A DNA stretch of 64,000 nt, taken from positions 248,001 to 312,000 of the forward strand of contig NZ_ATSX01000002.1 of the NCBI RefSeq assembly GCF_000527695.1. Reading direction: 5' to 3'. The position numbers and the translations under genes were made by a program. Source of the DNA: Commensalibacter papalotli (ex Servin-Garciduenas et al. 2014). Its GTDB lineage: Bacteria; Pseudomonadota; Alphaproteobacteria; Acetobacterales; Acetobacteraceae. Of this stretch, positions 36,671 to 45,669 are shown one piece after another (the stretch's first letter is position 1; each line of letters begins with the position of its first letter). The notes beneath the pieces are model-generated. The model was not told the DNA's origin. It made no database searches and saw only the letters and a program-made list of their open reading frames with translations.

Positions 36671-37648
36671 ATGTGTTACCAAGATCGATTTTTTCTGATG
36701 CAAGATGATGTGCTAAATACAAATATAATTAAACAGCCCGTAGTTTTCGTAACGGGTTTGTCTGGTGCTGGGAAATCGACCATTCTTCGTGCTTTAGAGG
36801 ATTTAGGGTATGAGCTGGTTGATAATGCCCCTGTGCAGGTCATCAGCGATATAGTTGGCAAGGTCGAGGGACCCATTGTTATTGGCCTTGATTCCAGAAC
36901 AAATGGCTTTGAGGCTGCTACCGTTATAGAGTTATTAACCAGATTACGATTAAATCCCTCTTTGCATATTCAATTAATTTACGCCACTTCTGAAACGGAC
37001 GTGTTATTACGCCGTTATACCGCTACACGCAGGCGTCATCCAATGGCAGCTGGTGGAACGGTCAAAGAAGGCATTGAAGCTGAAATTATATTGATGGAGC
37101 CGTTAAGGCAAGTGGCTGATTTAGTGATTGATACATCAGATTTGCCTCCATTTGAATTAAGGTTACTGGTAGAAACACGTTACAGTCTAGGGCGAGATAA
37201 AAATCAGGGACTTCTGACCTTAACTTTGATGTCTTTTGCATTTCCAAGTGGTGTTCCACGTGAAGCAGATATGGTTTTTGATGCTAGGTTTTTGCATAAT
37301 CCATATTATATTCCAGAATTATCTAAAAAGACTGGACTGGATAAAGATGTTCAGGAATATGTAGAGAAAGATCCAGATTATCAAAAATATGTTCATCAGA
37401 TTGACGAAATGTTCAATTTAATTTTCCCTCGTTTTGTTTTAGAGGGTAAAAAATATGCCACGATTGCAGTTGGATGTTCTGGGGGGCGGCATCGGTCTGT
37501 AACCATTGTCGAGGATTTAGCAGAACGCCTTGCTTATCCTAAAAAGGGTCAAGCGGGTTTACCTGTTTTGGTGATGCATCGTGAGTTAGCACGTCAAGGC
37601 GTTCAAACTTGGCGGTGGGTTGCTCGTCCACAAGAGCAAGTAATATAA
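36671..37648 (+). CDS. rapZ: RNase adapter protein RapZ
   Basis: A 325-residue P-loop protein. Walker A GLSGAGKST lies near residue 29 and GLDSRTNGF near residue 75; the C-terminal domain carries VGCSGGRHRSV near residue 275. In E. coli it binds GlmZ small RNA and glucosamine-6-phosphate to steer RNase E; in alphaproteobacteria the partner RNA is not established. The start could be ATG 36671 or MQDD at ATG 36698; neither has a strong ribosome site. It is often near HPr kinase and PTS genes, but those are absent here; purH follows after 40 bases. Confidence 0.9.
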   Translation: MCYQDRFFLMQDDVLNTNIIKQPVVFVTGLSGAGKSTILRALEDLGYELVDNAPVQVISDIVGKVEGPIVIGLDSRTNGFEAATVIELLTRLRLNPSLHIQLIYATSETDVLLRRYTATRRRHPMAAGGTVKEGIEAEIILMEPLRQVADLVIDTSDLPPFELRLLVETRYSLGRDKNQGLLTLTLMSFAFPSGVPREADMVFDARFLHNPYYIPELSKKTGLDKDVQEYVEKDPDYQKYVHQIDEMFNLIFPRFVLEGKKYATIAVGCSGGRHRSVTIVEDLAERLAYPKKGQAGLPVLVMHRELARQGVQTWRWVARPQEQVI

Positions 37649-37688
37649 GTTTTTTTAATTATTAATAAAATATTTTAGGGATTGAGTA

Positions 37689-39263
37689 ATGGATCAAAAA
37701 GTTATTCCTGTTCGCCGTGCGTTAATTTCCGTTTCTGACAAAACAGGTTTACTTGAGTTGGCCAAAGCTTTGGCTGCGCAAAATGTAGAGATTCTATCTA
37801 CGGGTGGAACGGCTAAGTCTATTCGTGATGCTGGAATTAGAGTGATAGAGGTTTCTGATTTTACAGGTTTTCCTGAAATTTTGGACGGGCGTGTGAAAAC
37901 TTTAGTTCCTCAAATCCATGGTGGTTTATTGGGACGCAGAGATTTGCAAGATCATCAAGATCAAATGAAAGCACATGGTATTCTACCAATTGATCTATTA
38001 TGCGTGAATTTATACCCGTTCGAAGCAACGGTTTCTTCTGGTGCGGGTGAAGAAGATGTGATTGAAAATATTGATATTGGTGGACCAGCCCTTATTCGGG
38101 CAGCTTCTAAAAATCATAGTCATGTTGCAGTGCTTACCGATGCAGCACAATATGGACCTTTTATTGAGAGTTTAACTAAAACAGGTGGATCAACTTTTGC
38201 ACAACGTCGCGCATGGGCACAAGCAGCTTATGCCAGAACGGGTGCTTATGATGCAGCGATTTCTGCATGGTTTGCCAGAGAAGCCCAAGAGCAATTCCCA
38301 GAACGTGTTGTCTTTAGTGGTCAACGTAAAGAAGTGTTACGTTATGGTGAAAATCCTCATCAACAAGCAGCGTTTTATACAAATGATGAAAACCGACCAG
38401 GCGTTGCAACGGCAAAGCAATTACAAGGCAAAGAGCTTTCTTATAATAATTTAAATGATACAGATGCTGCATTTGAAGCGGTGGCAGAGTTTGATGAACC
38501 TTCGATTGTGATTGTGAAACATGCCAATCCTTGTGGTGTTGCCAGTGCCAAAACTTTGTCCGAGGCATGGGATCTGGCTTTGCGTTGTGATCCAGTATCT
38601 GCTTTTGGTGGCATCATTGCGATGAATCGTCCTTTGGATGCAGAGCTAGCTGGTAAAATTGTATCGATCTTTAGTGAAGTGATTATTGCACCGAAAGTGA
38701 ATGCAGATGCATTAGCCATTTTATCCAAAAAGAAAAATGTTCGCGTGCTGGAAACTGGATCAATGCCTGATTCATTGGCACAAGGGGTGATGGTTAAAAC
38801 ATTGGCTGGTGGGTTTTTATTGCAAAATCGTGATAATGGTCGCCCTTCTGATTTCAAGGTAGTGACTAAAAGACAACCTACAGCCCAAGAAATGGAAGAT
38901 ATGATTTTTGCTTTCCGTGTGGGTAAACATGTAAAGTCCAATGCGATCGTGTACGTAAAAGATAAAGCAACGGTTGGGGTGGGCGCTGGTCAAATGAGCC
39001 GTGTTGATTCTGCACGTATTGCTGCACATAAAAGTGCCGAAGCTGCTGAGGCAGCTGGATTGTCCGAACCGTTGAGCAAAGGCAGTGTGGTTGCTTCTGA
39101 TGCATTTTTTCCATTCGCAGATGGATTACAAGCAGCGATTGCTGCGGGTGCAACGGCAGTGATTCAGCCTGGTGGATCTATGCGCGATGATGAAGTGATT
39201 GCGGCAGCGGACGAAGCTGGAATCGCAATGGTCTTTACGTCTATGCGTCACTTCCGTCATTAA
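37689..39263 (+). CDS. purH: bifunctional AICAR formyltransferase / IMP cyclohydrolase
   Basis: A 524-residue enzyme for the last two purine steps. The N-terminal MGS-like cyclohydrolase domain begins [20 protein letters not shown], then [15 protein letters not shown] and [14 protein letters not shown]. The C-terminal transformylase has [32 protein letters not shown] (catalytic Lys-His) and [14 protein letters not shown]. Full length, ATG start, and followed 17 bases later by a secreted-protein gene. Confidence 0.96.
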   Translation: MDQKVIPVRRALISVSDKTGLLELAKALAAQNVEILSTGGTAKSIRDAGIRVIEVSDFTGFPEILDGRVKTLVPQIHGGLLGRRDLQDHQDQMKAHGILPIDLLCVNLYPFEATVSSGAGEEDVIENIDIGGPALIRAASKNHSHVAVLTDAAQYGPFIESLTKTGGSTFAQRRAWAQAAYARTGAYDAAISAWFAREAQEQFPERVVFSGQRKEVLRYGENPHQQAAFYTNDENRPGVATAKQLQGKELSYNNLNDTDAAFEAVAEFDEPSIVIVKHANPCGVASAKTLSEAWDLALRCDPVSAFGGIIAMNRPLDAELAGKIVSIFSEVIIAPKVNADALAILSKKKNVRVLETGSMPDSLAQGVMVKTLAGGFLLQNRDNGRPSDFKVVTKRQPTAQEMEDMIFAFRVGKHVKSNAIVYVKDKATVGVGAGQMSRVDSARIAAHKSAEAAEAAGLSEPLSKGSVVASDAFFPFADGLQAAIAAGATAVIQPGGSMRDDEVIAAADEAGIAMVFTSMRHFRH

Positions 39264-39280
39264 TTTTTGGATATAAACTT

Positions 39281-39826
39281 ATGAAACGCATGTTTTTTAT
39301 TGTTTTATTAGCTTCTGTATTTGTCGGTCATTCTGTAAAGGCCAAAGAATATAAATTTACAAGCCAATTTACCCCATCAATGGTGCAATGGTCTAAAGGT
39401 TCTGGCACTGCGATGGTTGCTGGTATGGGAATTTATCGGGAAGTTGATGGAACGATGAAAAGCTGTGCGGGACAACAAATTACTTATTACCCTTATGATC
39501 CCTATATTATAGAATCTTTACAAACGAAGATACGAGATATCAAAAAAATTAAGAACTTTGATTCTCGTATGAATGACTATGCTTTTAAAGTGCCTTGTGA
39601 TGTAAATGGAGATTTTAAACTAACAGGACTACCAGAGGGAAAATGGATTTTTGTCATGAATATCCCTGTGGTTAAAAATAAAGAGGATTACTCTTCTTAT
39701 GACAAGTCATCTGATTTAACGAATGCCGCTGGTCAGGGTAATGGTATTTTATATCGTATTGTCAGTATAACTGCGGGAAAAGTAAATTCAGTTCAATTAG
39801 TGCAAGGCGATGTAGAAGAGCATTAA
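39281..39826 (+). CDS. secreted protein of unknown function, carboxypeptidase-regulatory-like fold possible
   Basis: A 181-residue protein with a signal peptide ending near SVKAKE. The mature part has a long middle section with YYPYDPYIIES, then VPCDVNGDFKLTGLPEGKW followed by beta-strand-like VNSVQLVQGDVEEH. The pattern DVNGDFKLTGLPEGKW is seen in carboxypeptidase regulatory-like and other surface beta-sandwich domains. Two cysteines (SCAGQ and VPCDV) could form a disulfide. Close to purH but with no evident link. A hairpin with 10-bp arms (ATTTCGTATT/AATACGAAAT, 39848-39889) follows it. Confidence 0.6.
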   Translation: MKRMFFIVLLASVFVGHSVKAKEYKFTSQFTPSMVQWSKGSGTAMVAGMGIYREVDGTMKSCAGQQITYYPYDPYIIESLQTKIRDIKKIKNFDSRMNDYAFKVPCDVNGDFKLTGLPEGKWIFVMNIPVVKNKEDYSSYDKSSDLTNAAGQGNGILYRIVSITAGKVNSVQLVQGDVEEH

Positions 39827-39847
39827 TTTTCTATTGAATTATAGCGT

Positions 39848-39889
39848 ATTTCGTATTTGTTAGTTATCATATATAAAAGAATACGAAAT
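39848..39889 (+). terminator. possible terminator after the 39281 gene
   Basis: Arms ATTTCGTATT and AATACGAAAT (10 bp) around a 22-base loop, then TATTATTCTTTT. The loop is long, so confidence is modest. Confidence 0.4.
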
Positions 39890-39931
39890 TATTATTCTTT
39901 TAAAAATTATCTAAGAATATTATCATGAACG

Positions 39932-40522
39932 CTATGAAGTATTCGCACTAATAATCGTGCATTCTGATTTGTTTTCTGTAAATCGTCTCAGAAAAACTTC
40001 CTTTAAAGCAAGATAATCGGGATTTGCGCGTGCATCGTCCCATTTTTGTTTGAAAATACGTGCAGCTTCTGCCTTTATCTTATCTTCGGAAGTTCTGGGG
40101 AGTTCTTGACGACCATGGGAACCACTTAGACCTTTTTTGTCTGTTGGTACGGGGCCATCATATTTTTTCCCCCCTTTATGGTTCGCGTAACGTCGAGCGC
40201 GCGTATAACCCATTTGTAAAAATTTTCTGGCCATATCAGCACCAACAAAATCTTGATTTTTAATATATTCCAAAAATAAATCGTAGATCTTATTACTACT
40301 TTCTTCTGCCTTTTCAACAGTCGCAAAACGCCAATAAGGCAGTATTTCTGATTTATAAGGTTCAACAGATAAAACGCCCTGTTCTCCTTTACCTATACGA
40401 TAAAGCTCTGGGTGTTCTTTAAAATTAATTTTTTCAAAATCTAAAGAGTAATCAAAGCTTTTACTCTGTACGCGACTTTTTTTTCGAGGAGGCTCAGAAA
40501 AATTTTCTTTAACCATAACCAT
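39932..40522 (-). CDS. DUF4385 domain-containing protein
   Basis: A 196-residue cytoplasmic protein. The family pattern is clear: FDYSLDFEKINFKEHPELYR, then IGKGEQGVLSVEPYKSEILP followed by YWRF, and FVGADMARKFLQMGYTRARR followed by YANHKGGKKYDG. Function of DUF4385 is not established; the Arg/Lys-rich second half suggests nucleic-acid binding. Residues 180-196 extend beyond the usual end. Transcribed from its own promoter, tail to tail with the 39281 gene. Confidence 0.85.
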   Translation of the reverse strand: MVMVKENFSEPPRKKSRVQSKSFDYSLDFEKINFKEHPELYRIGKGEQGVLSVEPYKSEILPYWRFATVEKAEESSNKIYDLFLEYIKNQDFVGADMARKFLQMGYTRARRYANHKGGKKYDGPVPTDKKGLSGSHGRQELPRTSEDKIKAEAARIFKQKWDDARANPDYLALKEVFLRRFTENKSECTIISANTS

Positions 40523-40603
40523 TCCTTTTTATCAGCTTAATAATTAAGTTTTGATCCTTTTCAATGAAATATAACATATTGTATTCATATAGAATCGTTT
40601 ATT

Positions 40604-41239
40604 TTATAGTTTTGATGCCCACTTATGTGCAATATATGTAAGCTCTTCTTTTGCTCTTGCCAGTGCTTGGGTGCGAGCTTCTTGATCAGCAAATTGTAAA
40701 GGCTGTGCATTTACAAACTGAGGATTTTCTACGCCTAAAAATCCAAAAGAGGCTTTTAATACAGGGGTCATTGCATCCATATGTTGGAAATCACCTGAAC
40801 GTAAATCAGCACCACGGGTGGTAATAAACAAAACTTTCTTATTTGTTAGTTTCCCTTGTGTTGTGCCATCAGGAAATAGGTCGTAGGTAACTCCTGTTCT
40901 GATAATGGTATCGATAAATGTTTTAAAAGTTGCAGGAATTGTCCAATTATACATAGGCATGGCACATACCAATGCATCGGCATCGATAACACGTTGGCAC
41001 ATAACATCAGAAGCAGCAAGGACTTGTTTCATTTCAGTCGTGCGCTCGTTTGCAGGTTTGTAAGTTGCGACAACAAACTCTGATGTCAGATGTGGTTGAA
41101 CATCTTTTGTAAGGTCTAAATAATCTATATCAAGATCAATATTTTGTTGTTGTAACTGTTTTAAAAAAAATTGACCTAACATTCGAGAGTTAGATTTTTC
41201 GGCAATTTTAGCACTTGTATCAATATGCATAATTTTCAT
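40604..41239 (-). CDS. azoR: FMN-dependent NADH-azoreductase
   Basis: A 211-residue flavodoxin-like quinone/azo reductase. It has HIDTSAKIAEKSNSRMLGQF at the start (FMN phosphate site), CAMPMYNWTIPATFKTFIDT near residue 90 and the ITTRGADLRSG segment near residue 140. It performs two-electron reduction of quinones and azo compounds using NADH and protects against thiol and quinone stress. Stand-alone gene. Confidence 0.88.
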   Translation of the reverse strand: MKIMHIDTSAKIAEKSNSRMLGQFFLKQLQQQNIDLDIDYLDLTKDVQPHLTSEFVVATYKPANERTTEMKQVLAASDVMCQRVIDADALVCAMPMYNWTIPATFKTFIDTIIRTGVTYDLFPDGTTQGKLTNKKVLFITTRGADLRSGDFQHMDAMTPVLKASFGFLGVENPQFVNAQPLQFADQEARTQALARAKEELTYIAHKWASKL

Positions 41240-41424
41240 AAGATAATGCTTTCACAAATAGAGATAATTTAAATGAAACATAACTTACGTTTTTGTCAAA
41301 ATAACAACGATATTCAAATATATTTTGTAGAAAAATGATATAGATGATGAATAACTCCGTTCTTAGTAAAGTTTATAATCACCAACTTCCAATATGGATT
41401 GTCTTTTGATAATGAATATCAAAT

Positions 41425-41906
41425 ATGTTTCAAACTAAGTATAAAGTTTCTCGTGCCATAGAGAAGAAAATTAAAAAGTTAGAAAAAGACTTTGGAATGA
41501 TTTTTGAGAGTCCATATGTAAATTTTCTCAAAAAATTTAATGTGGTAGAATGTAATGAGGATTTTGCATTTCTCTTAAAAGAAAACCTTATAGCTGGGGA
41601 AAGCGATGTATCGATTGATATGTTTTTAGGGTCTTCTAAGGATGAACAAGAGGATTTATATTCTGTCAATTATGATTATCAAGATAAAATTCCAGAAGAT
41701 GTTATGGCTATTGCATTGGTGAATGAGAGTGATTGGCTTTGTTTCATTCCAGTGGAAAGATTTATTATTGGGATCATGAGGTAAATGATTTATATTTGGA
41801 TTTAAAGCAACCAAATACTTATCTACCACACAATGTTGATTTAGTGCTGCTAGCAGATACATTTGAACAATTTTTAGAGGGCGTATTTCATAAAGATATA
41901 GAATAA
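41425..41906 (+). pseudogene. SMI1/KNR4 (SUKH) family immunity-type protein, frameshifted
   Basis: The first frame runs 119 codons (41425-41784) and reaches VNESDWLCFIP, the point where SUKH proteins continue into a GKIYYWDHE segment. That continuation is present in another frame: SGKIYYWDHEVNDLYLDLKQ, then later VLLADTFEQFLEGVFHKDIE to TAA 41906. The shift falls around 41750-41756. SUKH proteins neutralise contact-dependent and polymorphic toxins. A truncated 119-residue product lacks the last third. Sequencing error is possible but further breaks lie downstream. Confidence 0.75.
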
Positions 41907-41941
41907 GAGGGCGATAATGATAATCTTTTTGAAGATATATC

Positions 41942-42085
41942 TTAACCTTTTTTGTTGAATCATTAGAGGCTTATTTAAAAAACCCGCATTTATTTTCGTA
42001 CAATCAATCTTAAGAGACATCATTACAAAAGTTAGGGTTATCAGAAAAAGGTAAGAAAGTGTTAACGTTATCGAAAATAGAGTAA
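41942..42085 (+). pseudogene. gene remnant with an in-frame stop
   Basis: A frame of 48 codons without a start codon reads VESLEAYLKNPHLFSYNQS, then TAA at 42011, then ETSLQKLGLSEKGKKVLTLS followed by KIE and a stop. Protein-like on both sides of the stop, so probably decayed. It directly follows the broken SUKH gene. Confidence 0.4.
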
Positions 42086-42246
42086 TTGACTTAATTCATT
42101 TATATATAAAAATAATTAAAATAAATTTTAATCTATTTCAAATATGTTTTATTGATGATAAGAATTCCAAGTCTTTAGATTAAAAATTATAAAACTACTC
42201 TTTTAAGAATTGAAGAGAGTCAAACAACAATTTTCGAATCGTTTAA

Positions 42247-42768
42247 ATGAATAAATTCATACTTGTTTGTTTATTATTATTGTTCATACCAATTATTTCT
42301 TTAACCTATGCAGAGGATAATCATCACCAGATTCAAACTCGATTTGGATTAGCATATATTAACAAAGATCATTCTTTGGTTATTGACAAAATACCTGTAA
42401 AACCTTCTGTTAGTGGAAATTTCTTTTTGCTTGTTGATAAAGTTACACAAACTAAAGGCGCTGACTATCTTATACTTACATCAGGTGGAGGAAGTCGTTG
42501 CCCAGCTTCGTATTCTATTGTTAAGGTTACAAAGTTTAGAGCCATTCCCACGGATTTTTTGGAAATTGTGTAGATTTGGTTCACAATTCATTAAAAATTA
42601 TACCAGGATAAGAGTATTATTGCTTCATTTCCGGAACATACACTGATATCTACCCAGGTCAAATTACAAGCAACAACTATTATTTATGATATTCCAACTG
42701 GTAGATTAAAAGAAAATGGTGAACCATTAAATTCATCTTGTAAAAATGATGTTTGTAAAGGGTATTAA
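42247..42768 (+). pseudogene. secreted protein gene broken by frameshifts
   Basis: From ATG 42247 the first frame has a signal peptide (FILVCLLLLFIPIISLTYA) and runs 108 codons to 42573. Its natural continuation is in other frames: FFGNCVDLVHNSLKII after the T6 run at 42555-42560, and later VKLQATTIIYDIPTGRLKEN and DVCKGY to TAA 42768. At least two frame changes are needed. The ancestral product was a secreted protein of about 170 residues with cysteines; family unrecognised. Spacer 42769-42915 shows nothing. Confidence 0.65.
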
Positions 42769-42915
42769 GTTAGAAATTTTTTTGACGTGCAGATTACAAA
42801 ATGAATTATTAAAAGTCAGCAATGATACAGTGTTTTGTAATAATCTAGCTCCTGAAATTATAGTATATATAAATCAAGCTCTACTTTGTTCATGTTTGAT
42901 TTATTTTTATTTCTT

Positions 42916-44421
42916 CTAAAAATCATGAATATCATCAAGATCGCTAAAGCGTGTAAATTCTCCTTCGAAGAAGAGGTCAACTTTACCAGTAGGGCCATGA
43001 CGTTGTTTTTCTAGGATTAATTCTGCTTTATTATGTACTTGATCCATGTCGGCTTGCCATTTTTCATAGGCAATTTGGTATTTGTCTGTGCTTTCAAAAG
43101 CTATGGGTTTAGGCATGCGTTGCTGCAGGTAATATTCATCACGATACACAAACATTACGGCATCTGCATCTTGCTCAATTGATCCAGATTCACGAAGATC
43201 AGACAGCTGAGGGCGTTTATCTTCTCTGTTTTCAACTTGTCGAGAAAGTTGAGATAAGGCAATGACAGGAATTTCAAACTCTTTGGCAAGAGCTTTCAAC
43301 CCTTGGGTAATTTGAGAAATCTCTAATACGCGGCTTTCTGGGCGGCTGCCAACCGATGGACGCATTAATTGAAGGTAATCGACGACAATGAGGTTTAGCC
43401 CTCTGGTTCGTGCCAACCTTCGGCATCGTGTGCGCATAACGGATAAGCTGATTGCTGGGGTATCATCAATATATAAAGGCAGTTGTGAGAGTTCACGACT
43501 TACGAGTACAAATTTATCGAATTCTTTTTGTCCAATTTCTCCACGACGAATACGCTCGCTAGAAACCCTAGATTCTTCGGATAAAAGTCGAGTGGCTAAT
43601 TGTTCAGAGGACATTTCCAAAGAAAAAATAGCGACTGTACCAACAGGTTTATTGGCATTTTGTTGTGTTTCAGCATTTCGTAACAGGCTTTTGGCTGCAT
43701 TAAATGCAATCTTTGTTGCCAAAGCCGTTTTGCCCATAGCAGGACGACCAGCGAGGATAATCAGATCAGCAGGATGTAAACCACCTGTTTTTTGGTCAAG
43801 AGCTTTTAATCCTGAAGATAGTCCTGCCACACCACTTGTATTCGAAAAAGCATGATTGGCAATGTTGATGGCCTCAGTTAGTGCATTTTCAAAAGAAACA
43901 AACCCACCTTCTTGCCCTTTATGAGTAGCAAGCTTAAAAAGTTTTTCTTCACCAATAGAGATTTGATCAGACCCAGTCGCTTCTATATTGGATTCAAATG
44001 CACCATTGACGATTTCTTCACCAATATCGATTAACTGTCTTCTGATCCATGCATCATGAATGGTTTTCCCATAGTCTTTGGCATTAATAATACCCACCAT
44101 AGATTTTAAAAGCTGTCCTAGATAGGCAATCCCACCGACCTCATCAAGAATGCCTGCATGTTCAAATTCAGCTTTCAGCGTAACAGCATCAGCAATTTGT
44201 CCAGCCTCAATGCGACGAACAATGGCATCATAGATTTTTCCATTAATGGGATCTGCAAAATGTTCGCTAATTAAAAATTCAGCAACTTTTTCATAGGCTT
44301 TATTATTGGTAAGTAACGCCCCTAGTAATGACTGTTCTGCTTGAATATTCGCAGGAGGAAGGCGTTGAGAAATGCCTAGTAGGGAAAAAGGAGACTCTGA
44401 TTTCGATTCTATATTTTTCAC
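42916..44421 (-). CDS. dnaB: replicative DNA helicase DnaB
   Basis: A 501-residue hexameric helicase that unwinds DNA at the fork. The N-terminal primase-interacting domain (LPPANIQAEQSLLGALL) is followed by the RecA-like domain with Walker A AGRPAMGKTALA near residue 222, VVDYLQLM (Walker B) and the LRESGSIEQDADAVMFVYRD segment. Start appears to be GTG 44421, with no strong ribosome site. Separated by 70 bases from the AGE-family gene upstream on the same strand. Confidence 0.94.
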   Translation of the reverse strand: MKNIESKSESPFSLLGISQRLPPANIQAEQSLLGALLTNNKAYEKVAEFLISEHFADPINGKIYDAIVRRIEAGQIADAVTLKAEFEHAGILDEVGGIAYLGQLLKSMVGIINAKDYGKTIHDAWIRRQLIDIGEEIVNGAFESNIEATGSDQISIGEEKLFKLATHKGQEGGFVSFENALTEAINIANHAFSNTSGVAGLSSGLKALDQKTGGLHPADLIILAGRPAMGKTALATKIAFNAAKSLLRNAETQQNANKPVGTVAIFSLEMSSEQLATRLLSEESRVSSERIRRGEIGQKEFDKFVLVSRELSQLPLYIDDTPAISLSVMRTRCRRLARTRGLNLIVVDYLQLMRPSVGSRPESRVLEISQITQGLKALAKEFEIPVIALSQLSRQVENREDKRPQLSDLRESGSIEQDADAVMFVYRDEYYLQQRMPKPIAFESTDKYQIAYEKWQADMDQVHNKAELILEKQRHGPTGKVDLFFEGEFTRFSDLDDIHDF

Positions 44422-44491
44422 GTTTTTATATTATCACTTTTTGGAATTATTGTCGGCTGTGAATTGTGGGGAAATCTGTGGATAATGTGGA

Positions 44492-45637
44492 TTATTGTAA
44501 AGTGTGATGCAGTTGCACGTACCCACTGACAATATGATAAAAAGAGCTGGTTGGAATTTTATTATTTTTATAATCATAACAATGGGTTAGTTGGTCTTGC
44601 CACGTGCCATTTGGACAGTTTTTAAAATAGCGACGAAGTAAGTTATCTATGATTTTAGAGAGGTGTTGATAACTTTTTTCGTCATGCATTAAACTGGTAG
44701 CACGAATAGCTTCGGTTTGCACCCAAAGACGCGCAGATTTATTAACAGAAGTACCATCTTTTTGAACCTTATCTGCAACTAGCCCTGTTACTTGATCAAC
44801 CGCATAATGCTCGTTAAAATAATACATTCTCTGCATTTCCGCGTCATGGTTGATACCAGTTAATCGTTTATATTCAGACAAAAGCCATATCCATTCATAC
44901 TGATGGCCTGGTTCGACCTCTGTTGCGGGTGGGCAAGGAACTGGAGCCCAGTTCTCAACAAAATATTCCTCTAAAACACCAGATTGATGATTAAAGAATT
45001 TAGTTTTAAATAGATGGATGAGTTTATGCGCCATAATAAGGTCTTGCTCTGCACCTGTTGTTTCATACAGTGCCAAAGCAGCTTCTAGTAAATGCATATG
45101 TGGGTTTTGTTGCCTATATCCGTGAGTTAGAGGAATAATATTTTTATATCCCCCTTGAGGGTATGACATAAAACGTTCAATCCACTGAATTGTTTGACGG
45201 GCTTGTTGGATAGGGCGTTGATTATTGCTGAGACGAGCATACCAAGCCAAAGAAAAAATAGTAAAAGCTAGATCGTATAAATCAGAGGATGAATCTAGAA
45301 CTTTTCCTTCACGAGTTAAGGTCTTGGCCCAATGGCCTTCGCCTAATTGAGCATTTTGCATAAAGTTATAGATTTGCTCGGTAATAGAATTTGCTTGTGT
45401 CCAACCCATTAAGGCACCTTGGGTAAAGCTATATAATTGACGAGCCTGAACACGGAGACGTTTATACCCAGGAAAATCAGGAGAGCCATCCATTTGTAGC
45501 TGTTCATGTGCTCCCCATTGAAATGGTTTGTGTGAAGAGCCATCCCCACCAATTGTTCCCCAATAAGGAAGAGCAGAATCAAATAACCAACGAGTAAAAA
45601 GGTCATGTTGATAACGAATATGATGGGGAATGCTCAT
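44492..45637 (-). CDS. AGE-family (N-acylglucosamine 2-epimerase-like) sugar isomerase
   Basis: A 381-residue alpha/alpha-barrel protein. Start chosen at ATG 45637, where GGA lies 8 bases upstream; a TTG at 45664 would add nine residues. Characteristic segments are NPHMHLLEAALALYETTGAE and VEPGHQYEWIWLLSEYKRL with the catalytic His, and a later RLWVQTEAIRA. The family interconverts mannose/glucose/fructose, N-acylglucosamine/mannosamine or cellobiose types; the substrate is not decided by sequence. It lies 32 bases after hldE, hinting at a sugar used in lipopolysaccharide. Confidence 0.82.
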   Translation of the reverse strand: MSIPHHIRYQHDLFTRWLFDSALPYWGTIGGDGSSHKPFQWGAHEQLQMDGSPDFPGYKRLRVQARQLYSFTQGALMGWTQANSITEQIYNFMQNAQLGEGHWAKTLTREGKVLDSSSDLYDLAFTIFSLAWYARLSNNQRPIQQARQTIQWIERFMSYPQGGYKNIIPLTHGYRQQNPHMHLLEAALALYETTGAEQDLIMAHKLIHLFKTKFFNHQSGVLEEYFVENWAPVPCPPATEVEPGHQYEWIWLLSEYKRLTGINHDAEMQRMYYFNEHYAVDQVTGLVADKVQKDGTSVNKSARLWVQTEAIRATSLMHDEKSYQHLSKIIDNLLRRYFKNCPNGTWQDQLTHCYDYKNNKIPTSSFYHIVSGYVQLHHTLQ

Positions 45638-45669
45638 TTTTTTTCCATGATGTATAAACGTCAAAAGCC

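Noticed and set aside
38441-38941. 166-codon minus-strand frame inside purH
   Set aside because: Fully antisense to a conserved enzyme, with no recognisable product; a shadow of purH.
43388-43855. 155-codon plus-strand frame inside dnaB
   Set aside because: Antisense to conserved helicase motifs; coding bias belongs to dnaB.
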